Assembly (NCBI GenBank): GCA_937920085.1
Contig: CALETE010000094.1
Span: 62,001 to 126,000, forward strand
Direction of reading: 5' to 3'
DNA length: 64,000 nt
Source: an uncultured Alphaproteobacteria bacterium
GTDB taxonomy: Bacteria > Pseudomonadota > Alphaproteobacteria > Caulobacterales > Caulobacteraceae
A model generated the notes under the pieces. That model saw only the letters and a list, made by a program, of their open reading frames with translations, did not search any database and had not been told where the DNA came from. Position numbers and translations under genes: made by a program. Shown here piece after piece: positions 1 through 9,029 of the stretch; position 1 is the first letter of the stretch, and every line of letters starts with the position of its first letter.

Positions 1-1356
1 GAATTCATCCGCTGCTTTGCGGAAGTCACCAGCCAGGACCTATCTGACCTTTTCGGCTGGTACGAACAGGCCGGTACCCCACAGCTTGACCTCAAGCACA
101 CCTACAATGCTGAAACCAAGACCCTCGACCTGGTCCTCAGCCAGCAGACCCCCGCCACGCCTGGACAGCTTACCAAGCGGCCTTTGCCAACGCCGATACG
201 TCTTGGCCTATTGGACGCCGACGGTCGAACCCTGGCCTTTGAACGCGACGGCGAGGCCGTGGATGAGACAGTCATCGTTCTGGATCAAGCCAGTACTCGC
301 ATCACCTTGACCGGCGTTGATTCACCGCCCGTGGTGTCTGCCCTGCGCGGATTTTCGGCACCCGTCGGCCTGACCACCGATACGGCACCCAGGGATCGCT
401 ATGTGCAGTTGGCGGGCGATCCGGATCCTTTTAATCGCTGGGAAGCTGGTCAGGACTTGGCCCGTGACCTGATCCTTCGCCGGGCTAAAGGCCAGCCCGA
501 TGAGGTTGGCGAAGAGCGCTATGCTCAGGCCATTGAGCGCGCGCTTTCTGATCAGGCGGCAGAGTCGGCGTTTAAGGCTCTGCTCTTGGCCCTGCCAAGC
601 GAAACCGATCTCGCCTTAGCGACGACGCCCTCCGATCCCAGCGCCATTCACACGGCCCGCGAAACGCTCAAGCAGAGACTGGCCCTGCACCTGGCAGATC
701 ACTTGAAGCGGTTGCATACGGGTCTACAGGACTTGGGCGACTTCTCGCCAGACGCAGCCAGCGCTGGGCGGCGGGCCCTAAGAAACGCCGTTCTCGACCT
801 GCTGGCGTCGAATCCACGGTCCGATATCGCCGATCTTGCGGAAGGCCACTATCGCGCGGCGCTCAATATGACGGACTCGATTGGCGGCCTTAACGCCCTA
901 ATGATCATCGGCGGCAAGGCTTTCGACACAGCCCTGGCGGACTTCTATGAGAGATGGAAGCACGAGCCCTTGGTAATCGATAAGTGGTTTGCCCTTCAGG
1001 CCCGCGATCCAGGGCCTGGGGCCTTGGGACGTGTTCTAGGGCTTACGGTCCATCCGGCGTTTGACCAAACCAATCCCAATCGTCTGCGCGCCCTGGTCTC
1101 CACCTTTGCTGCAGCGAACCTGGTCAATTTCCATGATCCTAGCGGCTCAGGGTATCACTTCCTCGCAGACCAGATTCTAGCGGTGGATCGGTTTAACCCG
1201 ATGACGGCCGCTCGCATGGTCGAGCCTCTAGGCGGATGGCGGCGTTACGTTCCAGAGTTGGGCGCGCTGATGAAGGCCCAACTCAAACGCATTTCAGAGA
1301 CCCAAGGTCTCTCAAAAAATGTCAGCGAATTGGTCACAAAGGCGCTTGCCGATTGA
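1..1356 (+). CDS. pepN: Aminopeptidase N, C-terminal part (5' truncated by window edge)
   Basis: The reading frame is open from base 1 and ends at TGA 1354-1356, giving about 451 residues without a start codon. The sequence matches the C-terminal half of M1-family zinc aminopeptidase N: a beta-sandwich segment near the start (EFIRCF, then GWYEQAGTPQ) followed by the long helical domain ending in the region around NFHDPSGSGYHFLADQI and MVEPLGGWRRY. The HExxH zinc motif would lie in the missing upstream half. PepN removes N-terminal residues from peptides in the cytoplasm. It is followed 49 bases later by pleC on the same strand. Family identity is clear; activity cannot be judged from this fragment. 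Confidence 0.88.
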   Translation, partial: EFIRCFAEVTSQDLSDLFGWYEQAGTPQLDLKHTYNAETKTLDLVLSQQTPATPGQLTKRPLPTPIRLGLLDADGRTLAFERDGEAVDETVIVLDQASTRITLTGVDSPPVVSALRGFSAPVGLTTDTAPRDRYVQLAGDPDPFNRWEAGQDLARDLILRRAKGQPDEVGEERYAQAIERALSDQAAESAFKALLLALPSETDLALATTPSDPSAIHTARETLKQRLALHLADHLKRLHTGLQDLGDFSPDAASAGRRALRNAVLDLLASNPRSDIADLAEGHYRAALNMTDSIGGLNALMIIGGKAFDTALADFYERWKHEPLVIDKWFALQARDPGPGALGRVLGLTVHPAFDQTNPNRLRALVSTFAAANLVNFHDPSGSGYHFLADQILAVDRFNPMTAARMVEPLGGWRRYVPELGALMKAQLKRISETQGLSKNVSELVTKALAD

Positions 1357-1405
1357 CGGTCGTCAAACTGCAGCCCTGTGACAGGCATTAGCGCTTATCA
1401 GGGCC

Positions 1406-4009
1406 GTGACGGCACAGGCTCCGCCGGATAGACTCACCCTTGCAGGGGTGACTCGGCCAGCAGTTTGGGAGCTTCAGGCCTTGGCCGAAAGCAGCGCGTA
1501 TGTGGGGAAGACGAACCGGAGGCGGCGGTTTAGCGACCGTCGTGCGACCGTCGGTACCTATTCTGCGCCGACCCAGTCTCTGGCCAGGATGGTGATCCTG
1601 GCCGCCCTCTTGTTGATGACGATCTATTCCGGGTTTGCGTCCTACAAGTTGGTCAACCAACCGCCCCCTGGCACCCTAGCGCAGGAGGCGCTTCACCATC
1701 GGACTGAGACCCTGGCTGCACGCCTCGATGAAGAGGTTTCAGACCTGCGAGGGGGGGTTCTGGCAGCCCGGACCCTGATCAGGGACGAGGTTCAGCAACC
1801 CTCTGATGCCATCAAGACAGGGCTGGCGGCCACCGCCGGTTCGGGCTTGGCCATGGCCGTCGTCGGTGAGCAAGGGGTCATAGCCAGCACCGGAAACACC
1901 AGCGGCGTTGACTGGCTGGGGTTAAATCAGGCGGCAGACGCATCTGCCAAGGACGTGTGGCTTGGCCCGTCCCAGTCTCTGAAGGCCGGACTGGTCGCGG
2001 CTGCGGCGACCCATACGGTCAAAGGGGTTCGGCGGGTGATCGTGGTGGGAGACCCTTCACGTCTGTCTGCATGGTTCGCCAAGGATAATATCGAAGCTGT
2101 CGTGACCCCTGAAGGCAGGATTGTCGCGGCATCAGGCCAAATCTCAGCCGGGGCCCAGCTCGGCACCGCATTGGGGCTTGGGCCTTCGGACCTCAACCTG
2201 GAAGGCGGTTTTGTCCGCGGCAAGCTGGCAGATGGCCAAAAGCTTGATGTTGCAGCCCGACCGGCCTTGGGCGGCGCGATCTATGCCCTCGCCGCGAGGC
2301 CTGTGGCCCCAAGCGAGTTCAGCGCCCAGCAGTTTGAGCTTGGCCGTCTGCTCGCGGTTTGGGGCGCGTCCATATTGCTCGGTGTTTTGCTGATCAGCCA
2401 AAGCCGCAAGGCTGAGGCGGCTTATCAAGACTTCGTAGATTCAGAGCATCGATTCCGCCTGGCTGTGGAAGCCGCCCGCTGCGGGATTTGGGAATGGGAT
2501 CTGGAAGCCGATCAAATGTACATGTCCGATGTCACAGGGGCGATCCTGGGATGGGGCGGCGGCGGTGTGGTGTCTGGCAACGAAGTCATTGAGCGCGTGG
2601 CCGATGAGCACCGGGATCGGTTGCGACAGGCACTGGCGACAGCTTCGGAATATGGGGGCTTTGATGTCTCTTTCCGCGCGATTTCCATAGAAGACGGCCG
2701 GTCGACCTGGGTCGATGCAAGAGGGCAAGCCTTCGGAAAATCTGCTCGCGGTTTTACCCGGGTGATCGGCGTCGCCCTCGATGTGACCGAGGAACGCAAT
2801 GCCCAGGCCAGGGCTCAAGCCGCCGAAACGCGCCTGCGAGATGCGATCGAAAGTACGTCTGAGGCCTTTGTGCTTTGGGACCGCATGGGCCGGCTGCTGA
2901 TGTGGAACCGCAATTATCGCGACTACTTCTCCCTGGGAGAGCACGGTCTCGAGCCTGGGGCGCACTACAAGAATATTACCCACCTGGCCAAGCTGGCGAT
3001 CCGGCAGGAAGTCTTTCCAGAGGGAGGCCGCAAGGGCGTCCGCGAGGCGGAACTGAATGACGGTCGCTGGCTGCAGATTTCAGAACGTCGAACGGCTGAA
3101 GGCGGGTTGGTTATGACTGCGGCGGACATCACCGCCATCAAAAATCAGGAAGAAGCCCGCCGCATCAATGAAGAGCAACTGCAGAGGGTCGTCAGCAGGC
3201 TCGAACAAAGCCAGGTTCAACTTTCTGACCTGGCGCGGAAATATGAGAGCGAGAAGGTCAGGGCCGAGGCTGCAAATCGGGCCAAGAGCGAATTCCTGGC
3301 CAATATGAGCCACGAGCTGAGAACACCGCTCAATGCCATCAATGGCTTTTCTGAAATCATGTCCCAGGAAATGTTCGGCCCCCTGGGGGATGCCCGCTAC
3401 AAAGGCTATACCTTCGATATCTTATCGTCAGGCCAGCACCTGCTCGCCTTGATCAATGACATCCTCGACATGTCAAAGATCGAAGCGGGTAAGATGGCGC
3501 TTCGCCTAGAGCCCCTCCTTCTTGAGGAGCTGGCGGAGGATGTCTATCGCCTTATGCGCAACCGGGCTGAGTCCGCCGATCTGGGCCTGAAGGTCGCATT
3601 CCCAGACCACCTTCCAGAAATCGAGGCTGATTATCGAGCGCTCAAGCAGATCCTGATTAATCTGCTATCAAACGCCCTAAAGTTCACCCCACGTGGGGGA
3701 ACGATCACTCTGCGCGCTGAACCGGTGAGTGACGGCCTAGGCGAGCAGGTCCTGATTTCGGTGGAAGACACGGGGATCGGCATTGCCAAGGATGATCTTG
3801 AGCGCCTCGGCCAACCCTTTGTTCAAGTCGAAAGTCAGCACTCTAAGACCGTGCAGGGGACGGGCCTTGGGCTTGCCCTGACAAAATCGCTGGTCGAGCT
3901 ACACGGCGGCGAATTGGTTATGCAAAGTGTCCAGGGCAAGGGCACGAAGGTCAGCTTTAAGGTCCGAGTTTATCAGAGCGACCCGGCGCGCGCCAAACAG
4001 GTGGCTTAA
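1406..4009 (+). CDS. pleC: Cell-cycle histidine kinase/phosphatase PleC
   Basis: This 867-residue membrane histidine kinase (GTG start chosen) has a transmembrane helix near residues 61-85, a periplasmic region, a second helix near 313-332, two PAS regions (about 345-460 and 475-580), a coiled coil, then HisKA with the phospho-acceptor in MSHELRTPLNAINGFSEI (His636) and HATPase_c with GTGLGLAL. In Caulobacter, PleC acts at the swarmer pole, dephosphorylating or phosphorylating DivK and PleD to control polarity and development. The dimerisation helix closely resembles what I know of Caulobacter PleC, and the preceding pepN agrees with the order I recall there. The exact start is uncertain because the first 50 residues are not characteristic. 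It converges on glnE with 13 bases between the stops. Confidence 0.85.
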   Translation: MTAQAPPDRLTLAGVTRPAVWELQALAESSAYVGKTNRRRRFSDRRATVGTYSAPTQSLARMVILAALLLMTIYSGFASYKLVNQPPPGTLAQEALHHRTETLAARLDEEVSDLRGGVLAARTLIRDEVQQPSDAIKTGLAATAGSGLAMAVVGEQGVIASTGNTSGVDWLGLNQAADASAKDVWLGPSQSLKAGLVAAAATHTVKGVRRVIVVGDPSRLSAWFAKDNIEAVVTPEGRIVAASGQISAGAQLGTALGLGPSDLNLEGGFVRGKLADGQKLDVAARPALGGAIYALAARPVAPSEFSAQQFELGRLLAVWGASILLGVLLISQSRKAEAAYQDFVDSEHRFRLAVEAARCGIWEWDLEADQMYMSDVTGAILGWGGGGVVSGNEVIERVADEHRDRLRQALATASEYGGFDVSFRAISIEDGRSTWVDARGQAFGKSARGFTRVIGVALDVTEERNAQARAQAAETRLRDAIESTSEAFVLWDRMGRLLMWNRNYRDYFSLGEHGLEPGAHYKNITHLAKLAIRQEVFPEGGRKGVREAELNDGRWLQISERRTAEGGLVMTAADITAIKNQEEARRINEEQLQRVVSRLEQSQVQLSDLARKYESEKVRAEAANRAKSEFLANMSHELRTPLNAINGFSEIMSQEMFGPLGDARYKGYTFDILSSGQHLLALINDILDMSKIEAGKMALRLEPLLLEELAEDVYRLMRNRAESADLGLKVAFPDHLPEIEADYRALKQILINLLSNALKFTPRGGTITLRAEPVSDGLGEQVLISVEDTGIGIAKDDLERLGQPFVQVESQHSKTVQGTGLGLALTKSLVELHGGELVMQSVQGKGTKVSFKVRVYQSDPARAKQVA

Positions 4010-4022
4010 AACATGCGGGGCG

Positions 4023-6914
4023 TCAGGGCCCCACAATGCCCAGAAAAGCGAGATGAGCTTGCGCTTGAACTTGAGCAAGCCGTTTCTGCAGGCTCCGAAA
4101 ATCACGAACCTTTGCGACCCGGGCCATAAGCTTGCGAAATGCGAGGGGCTGCTCGTCCGGATTGTCTTGGCCTGTCAGGGCAAGTTTCAGGACCTGCGTC
4201 AGGTTCTGTTGCAGCGCCCAGGCTGCCTGAAGGCTGGACAAGACATCTCCCGATACCAGACCGGTCGTCCCCATGGCCTCCAATGCCTCTGCTGTGTTGA
4301 CCCTGATGGGGCCGCCTTTTGCAGCGTGGGCGATTTGTAGATATTGCGCAGCGAACTCGATATCCACCAGACCGCCGGGGCAAAGTTTGAGGTCCCAAGG
4401 TCCGCTTGGCGGGCGTTCCTGGGTCAAGAGCTCGCGCATGTCGCGGGTATCCTTGGCCATGGACCTTTCATTGCGAGGCTTGCGAAGGGCCGTCTCGATC
4501 GCTTGACTTGAACGCATGGCAAAGCTGGGCGAGGTCGCCCAAACCACGCGAGCTCGGGTCAGGGCCAACAGCTCCCAAGTCTCGGCCTCGCGGGCATAAT
4601 ACTCCTCAAATGCGACCATGCTGACCGCGACCGGCCCCTTGGTACCAGAAGGGCGTAGCTGCATATCGACCTCATAGAGGTCCCCCTCCCCGGTCGGCGT
4701 TGACAGGGCTGCGATCAATCTCTGCGTAAAGCGGCCATAGAAGACATCCGGGGACCAGCCTTTCAGGTTGGACAGGACGTCAGGTCTGTGGGGGGCATAG
4801 AGGGTCATAAGGTCCAAGTCAGAGCCCGCGCTCATCTCTCGCGAGCCGCACTTGCCAAGCGCCACAACGGCCACATCGCCGGCCATAGTCCCGCCCAGAC
4901 GCTCTGCCTCAGCCAGGGCGACAGGGGCGAGCCCGGAAACACAAGCGTCGGCTAAATCCGCAAAGGCGCGCCCCGCCGCGTCGGCATCGGCGGTGGCACT
5001 CATCACCTGAACACCAATGCGAAACGCTTGCTCCCGGTGAATGCGACGCGCGGCATCCATGGCAGCCTCGAAGCCGTTTGCCCGGGCCAGCCCCGCCTTG
5101 ATGGCGTCACGATCTTCCTGACCGCTGAAGGCGGCAAAGAAATCTCCATCGAGCATAGCGTCCAGGGCCGCGGGGCGCCGGGCCAGGGTATCGGCCAGGC
5201 GTGGTGCGAAGGCCATGACCTGCACCACCAGCTCAAACAGCTTGGGGTTTGCCAGGAACAGCGCTTGAAGCTGAACGCCTGAGGACAGCCGGCTGAAAAA
5301 CTCTGCAAAGCGCTTGAAGGCGACGTCGGCGGCACCCGTGGCCTGAGCGGCGTCCAACAGCCGCGGAGCCAGCCTCGTAAACAGCTCCCGGCCTCGCTCG
5401 GTGCGGGTGGCTGCGATATGGCCATGATGCCAGCTGCGAATAGTCTGGGAGACCAAGCCTGGGCTCTGAATGCCAATCTTAGCGAGGGTCTTCAGCGTCT
5501 CGGGATCATCATCGACCCCGGTGAAGATCAAACTGCCAAATCGAGAGGAAAGCGGCTCTTCATTGGGAAAGAGTTCGCTATAGCGCCCATTTACGGTTCT
5601 CAAGGTGCGCTCAACGGCGGCGTCGAAACTGGCGAGCCGACCTTGCCCCATCAGGACGGCAACGCGATGACGCTCAGTATCCGACTCGGGCAACCTGTGG
5701 GTTTGCTCGTCTGCGATCATCTGGATGCGGTGCTCGATCGCCCGCAAGGTCTCATAACTCTCGGCCATGTCCTGACAGGCTGCAGGGGTAACATGACCGG
5801 CCAGAGTCAGGGCCGCCAGCGCATCCAGGGTTCGGCGGCTTCGCAGACTTGGATTGCGGCCCCCCAAGATCAGCTGTTGGGTCTGAACATAGAATTCGAT
5901 TTCGCGAATGCCGCCACGTCCTAATTTCACGTCGACGCCCTTGGCGGTCAGACGGTCATCGACCCTGTGGACATGGATTTGGCGTTTGATCGCCTGGATG
6001 TCGGAAATGGCCTCGAAGTCTAGGTTTTTCCGCCACACAAATGAGGTCAGCTCCTCAAGAAAAGCTTCTGCGCAAGGCAGGTCTCCAGCACAGGCCCGTG
6101 CCTTGATAAAAGCTGCCCGCTCCCAGTTCTGTCCGACACTGCCATAATATTCGATCGCGGCGGGAACCCCGACCGCCAGGGGCGTTGAGCTGGGATCAGG
6201 GCGAAGGCGGAGATCCACGCGGAACACATATCCCTCGGCTGTCCTCTCCTGCATGATTTGCGACAGTCGGTTGGTCAGGCGGACGGCGACAGACTGAGCA
6301 TCATCCCGGTCAGCAACGGCTAGGAGATCGGGCTCGAAAAATACCGAAATGTCGATGTCGCTAGAATAGTTCAGCTCAAAGGCCCCATGCTTGCCCATGG
6401 CAATGCAAAATAGGCCCGGAACCGGACCCTCTGCCCCGCCTCCCAGACGGGTCAATCGACCTGCCTCGAGCTCTGCCTGTGCTGCCAATTTAAGAGCCGC
6501 CTGCAGAGCGCTATCGGCAAACCGCGTCATGGCACCGGTCACCGCATCAAGGTCCCAAACGCCGCAAAGATCGCAGATAGCGGTCAATAGGTGAGCCTCG
6601 GCCTTCCTTTGCCGCAGGCTCGACATCCCCTTATCTAAGGACAACTCACCGGCCGCCTCAGCCCGTTGTAAAATCCCTTCGAAACTGAGTTTGGGATCAC
6701 CCCGTAAAAACTGGGCCAGTCCATCGGGATCGCGGCGGGCCAGACTCGCGAGATAGGGAGAGGCTCCAAAGATCGGGGCCAAGATTGGCCAAGCAGACTC
6801 GATGGTTGCAAACGCCTCTGGGCTTTTGGTGAGGAGAATGCCGTGGAGGCGATCAGAGGCCTTTAGGTTCGGATTGGGGCCAAAGGGCTTTAAGCGCGCT
6901 TGAAGGGCAAGCAT
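4023..6914 (-). CDS. glnE: Bifunctional glutamine synthetase adenylyltransferase/deadenylase
   Basis: The 963-residue product has the tandem nucleotidyltransferase layout of GlnE. One active-site motif lies near residue 190 (YSSDIDISVFF) and a second in the C-terminal half (GSDLDLMTLY), each followed by a helical domain. Its length matches the family (about 950). GlnE adds AMP to, or removes it from, glutamine synthetase in the cytoplasm in response to PII and glutamine. The ATG overlaps the stop of the upstream sensor kinase by one base (TGATG), so it is probably translated as the last gene of htrA-regulator-kinase-glnE. The linkage to an envelope-stress two-component system is unusual in functional terms. 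Confidence 0.95.
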   Translation of the reverse strand: MLALQARLKPFGPNPNLKASDRLHGILLTKSPEAFATIESAWPILAPIFGASPYLASLARRDPDGLAQFLRGDPKLSFEGILQRAEAAGELSLDKGMSSLRQRKAEAHLLTAICDLCGVWDLDAVTGAMTRFADSALQAALKLAAQAELEAGRLTRLGGGAEGPVPGLFCIAMGKHGAFELNYSSDIDISVFFEPDLLAVADRDDAQSVAVRLTNRLSQIMQERTAEGYVFRVDLRLRPDPSSTPLAVGVPAAIEYYGSVGQNWERAAFIKARACAGDLPCAEAFLEELTSFVWRKNLDFEAISDIQAIKRQIHVHRVDDRLTAKGVDVKLGRGGIREIEFYVQTQQLILGGRNPSLRSRRTLDALAALTLAGHVTPAACQDMAESYETLRAIEHRIQMIADEQTHRLPESDTERHRVAVLMGQGRLASFDAAVERTLRTVNGRYSELFPNEEPLSSRFGSLIFTGVDDDPETLKTLAKIGIQSPGLVSQTIRSWHHGHIAATRTERGRELFTRLAPRLLDAAQATGAADVAFKRFAEFFSRLSSGVQLQALFLANPKLFELVVQVMAFAPRLADTLARRPAALDAMLDGDFFAAFSGQEDRDAIKAGLARANGFEAAMDAARRIHREQAFRIGVQVMSATADADAAGRAFADLADACVSGLAPVALAEAERLGGTMAGDVAVVALGKCGSREMSAGSDLDLMTLYAPHRPDVLSNLKGWSPDVFYGRFTQRLIAALSTPTGEGDLYEVDMQLRPSGTKGPVAVSMVAFEEYYAREAETWELLALTRARVVWATSPSFAMRSSQAIETALRKPRNERSMAKDTRDMRELLTQERPPSGPWDLKLCPGGLVDIEFAAQYLQIAHAAKGGPIRVNTAEALEAMGTTGLVSGDVLSSLQAAWALQQNLTQVLKLALTGQDNPDEQPLAFRKLMARVAKVRDFRSLQKRLAQVQAQAHLAFLGIVGP

Positions 6915-8314
6915 CAGGCCCTCGGCAGGATAAGCGCGACCCTGAGCCCCGGCCCTATATCATCGACCATGCCGGGCCCCTCGGTAAGTTCCAGGCGGCC
7001 CTTATGGGCCTCTGCGACCGCAGCAACCAAGGAAAGCCCGAGCCCAGCCCCTGGCTGATTACGGCTGTTTTCGAGGCGTACAAAGCGGCCCACAACCCGA
7101 TCACGATCCTCTTCCGGCACGCCCGGCCCGGTATCTGTCACGGAGAACTCGACGTCTCCCGATGACCTTTGGCGCACGCGAAGCATGATGGCGCCGCCGC
7201 CCGGGGTATATTTGACCGCATTATCGAGAATATTTGCCAAGGCTTGCGCCAAAAACTCATGATTGCCACGGACCAAGAGGTCCTGGGCAAGTTCAGCACG
7301 GAAATCGAGGCCGACATCTTCGCAGACTGGCGCGTACAGTTCGGCGAGGTTCGCAGCCATGTGACCTGGGTTGAGCAGTTCTGGATTGGGCACTTCGCCC
7401 GCTGCTTGCAGACGCGCTATAGCCAGCACTGCGCCAAAGGTCTTGAGCACCCCATCGGTATCCTCCAGGGCCTGGGCCAGGGCCTGTTCGGCATTTCCAC
7501 GTCCAGCTTCCTGGTCGATATAGGCGGCCTCTAACCTGGCCCGCAGACGCGTCACTGGAGATCTTAAGTCATGGGCAATGGCGTCCCCGGCGTGACGGTG
7601 GGCCGCCATTGACCGCTCAAGGCGATCAAGCATGTCATTTATGCCCTCCGCCAATTCGTCGAATTCATCCCGCGCCTCCCGCACCGGGGCCCTTGCGCTG
7701 AGATCGCCGTTTCTGACCGCCGCCACCACATCGGTCATAGCCGACATACTGCGCGAGACATTGCGACTGACCAGAACCCCCCCGGCCAGGCCCAGCACCA
7801 CCACCAGGGCTCCGGCACCCCATAGGGCCCCGACAATCTTGCCGACATAGGCTTGGTCTTCGCCGATGTCGGCACCGACAAAAAGGGTTGCACCTGACCC
7901 AAGCCGTCTTTGAAAGCCCCGCGCTGGATGCTTCACCAGCTTGTTTTCTGAATCCACGTCACTGACCGAGAAACTCACCCAGGTTGGAGTTCCATTGAAT
8001 TGCTCTACCGGACTTTCGGCAATGGACCCTGATATGCGTTGGCCCTGGGGCGAGGTCAGAAAATAGAGGAAGGGTCGCTCATTGGCGGCGCGCTCGATCA
8101 GCGATTGGTTCAGGCCGTTTAAGCCTCCGCGGTTGTAAGCTGCCGCAAGGGATGCAGCTTCCCGCGTGATGTCCTGGTCGGTCCGCCTTTGCGCTTCCCC
8201 CGCTGTGGCAACATAGATATAGGCCAGAAAGGCGCTCGCCGCCGCGCCGAACAGGGCCAAGAACAGCAGGGTTAAGCGAAACGGTGTTGTTCGAAACAGG
8301 CGCGGCAGGCGCAT
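6914..8314 (-). CDS. Membrane sensor histidine kinase, partner of the 8333-9004 regulator
   Basis: The 466-residue protein has a transmembrane helix near 13-37, a periplasmic domain, a second helix near 160-183, a HAMP linker (about 184-236), and a HisKA domain with His248 in AHDLRSPVTRLRARL. The C-terminal HATPase_c domain carries NILDNAVKYTPGGG and GAGLGLSL. It fits the EnvZ/QseC-like class that pairs with OmpR-type regulators. The cognate regulator gene ends 18 bases upstream and htrA lies before that, so a role in sensing envelope or periplasmic protein stress is an inference from context. The signal is unknown. Confidence 0.9.
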   Translation of the reverse strand: MRLPRLFRTTPFRLTLLFLALFGAAASAFLAYIYVATAGEAQRRTDQDITREAASLAAAYNRGGLNGLNQSLIERAANERPFLYFLTSPQGQRISGSIAESPVEQFNGTPTWVSFSVSDVDSENKLVKHPARGFQRRLGSGATLFVGADIGEDQAYVGKIVGALWGAGALVVVLGLAGGVLVSRNVSRSMSAMTDVVAAVRNGDLSARAPVREARDEFDELAEGINDMLDRLERSMAAHRHAGDAIAHDLRSPVTRLRARLEAAYIDQEAGRGNAEQALAQALEDTDGVLKTFGAVLAIARLQAAGEVPNPELLNPGHMAANLAELYAPVCEDVGLDFRAELAQDLLVRGNHEFLAQALANILDNAVKYTPGGGAIMLRVRQRSSGDVEFSVTDTGPGVPEEDRDRVVGRFVRLENSRNQPGAGLGLSLVAAVAEAHKGRLELTEGPGMVDDIGPGLRVALILPRA

Positions 8315-8332
8315 GGGTCTGCGCCTCCGAGA

Positions 8333-9004
8333 TCAGGTTTCCAAGCGATAACCGGCACCGCGCACGGTCTGCAGCATGGCGCGGTCAAAACCCTTGTCGA
8401 TCTTCGCGCGCAGCCGCGAAATGTGGACGTCGATCACATTGGTCTGCGGGTCAAAGTGGTATTCCCAGACCTTTTCCAGCAGCATTGTGCGGGTCACCGA
8501 TTGGCCAGCGTGCCGCATCATGAATTCCAGCAGCTGAAACTCTCGGGGCTGCAGATCAATTTCCTTGCCCTGGCGATGTACCGTCCGGCCAATGAGGTCC
8601 ATTTCCAGGTCGCCGACCTTGAGCAGGGTCTGGACAGAGCCCGTTTCCCGACGGCGCGACAGGGCCTCGACCCGGGCGATCAATTCGGCGAAGGCATAGG
8701 GCTTGACCAGATAGTCGTCGCCACCGGCCTTCAGCCCTGTGACGCGATCGTTGATTTCACCCAGGGCCGAAAGAAACAGGACCGGGGTCTGGTCGCCATC
8801 CCGTCGCAGGGTTTCAACCAGGGTGACCCCGTCCATTTTCGGCATCATGCGGTCGACGATCATCACGTCGAACTCAGTCTTACGGGCAAAGGCTAGGCCT
8901 TCCTCGCCATCATTGGCGCGGTGACAATCATGGCCGCCCTCCGACAGGCCCCGCGCCATAGCCTCAGCCGCCTCAAGATCGTCTTCGACAATCAGAATCC
9001 GCAT
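8333..9004 (-). CDS. OmpR/PhoB-family response regulator
   Basis: From ATG 9004 the product is 223 residues. It has a receiver domain starting MRILIVEDD with phospho-acceptor Asp51 (VDRMMPKMDG) and Lys in LVKPY, followed by a winged-helix DNA-binding domain ending VRGAGYRLET. An in-frame extension upstream of this ATG would overlap htrA and is not family-like, so it is rejected. The gene lies 25 bases downstream of the htrA stop and 18 bases upstream of the kinase gene. Such regulators often control the adjacent protease gene; that is not shown here. Confidence 0.92.
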   Translation of the reverse strand: MRILIVEDDLEAAEAMARGLSEGGHDCHRANDGEEGLAFARKTEFDVMIVDRMMPKMDGVTLVETLRRDGDQTPVLFLSALGEINDRVTGLKAGGDDYLVKPYAFAELIARVEALSRRRETGSVQTLLKVGDLEMDLIGRTVHRQGKEIDLQPREFQLLEFMMRHAGQSVTRTMLLEKVWEYHFDPQTNVIDVHISRLRAKIDKGFDRAMLQTVRGAGYRLET

Positions 9005-9029
9005 GCTGTCCCCCGAGGGTACGAGATCT

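Noticed and set aside
2441..2983. 180-codon minus-strand open frame inside pleC
   Set aside because: It is the antisense shadow of a GC-rich coding region, with no family-like sequence; the pleC PAS domains explain the stretch.
4010..4030. GGGGC/GCCCC hairpin between pleC and glnE as a terminator
   Set aside because: Only a 5-bp stem that overlaps the glnE stop, with no T run on either strand.
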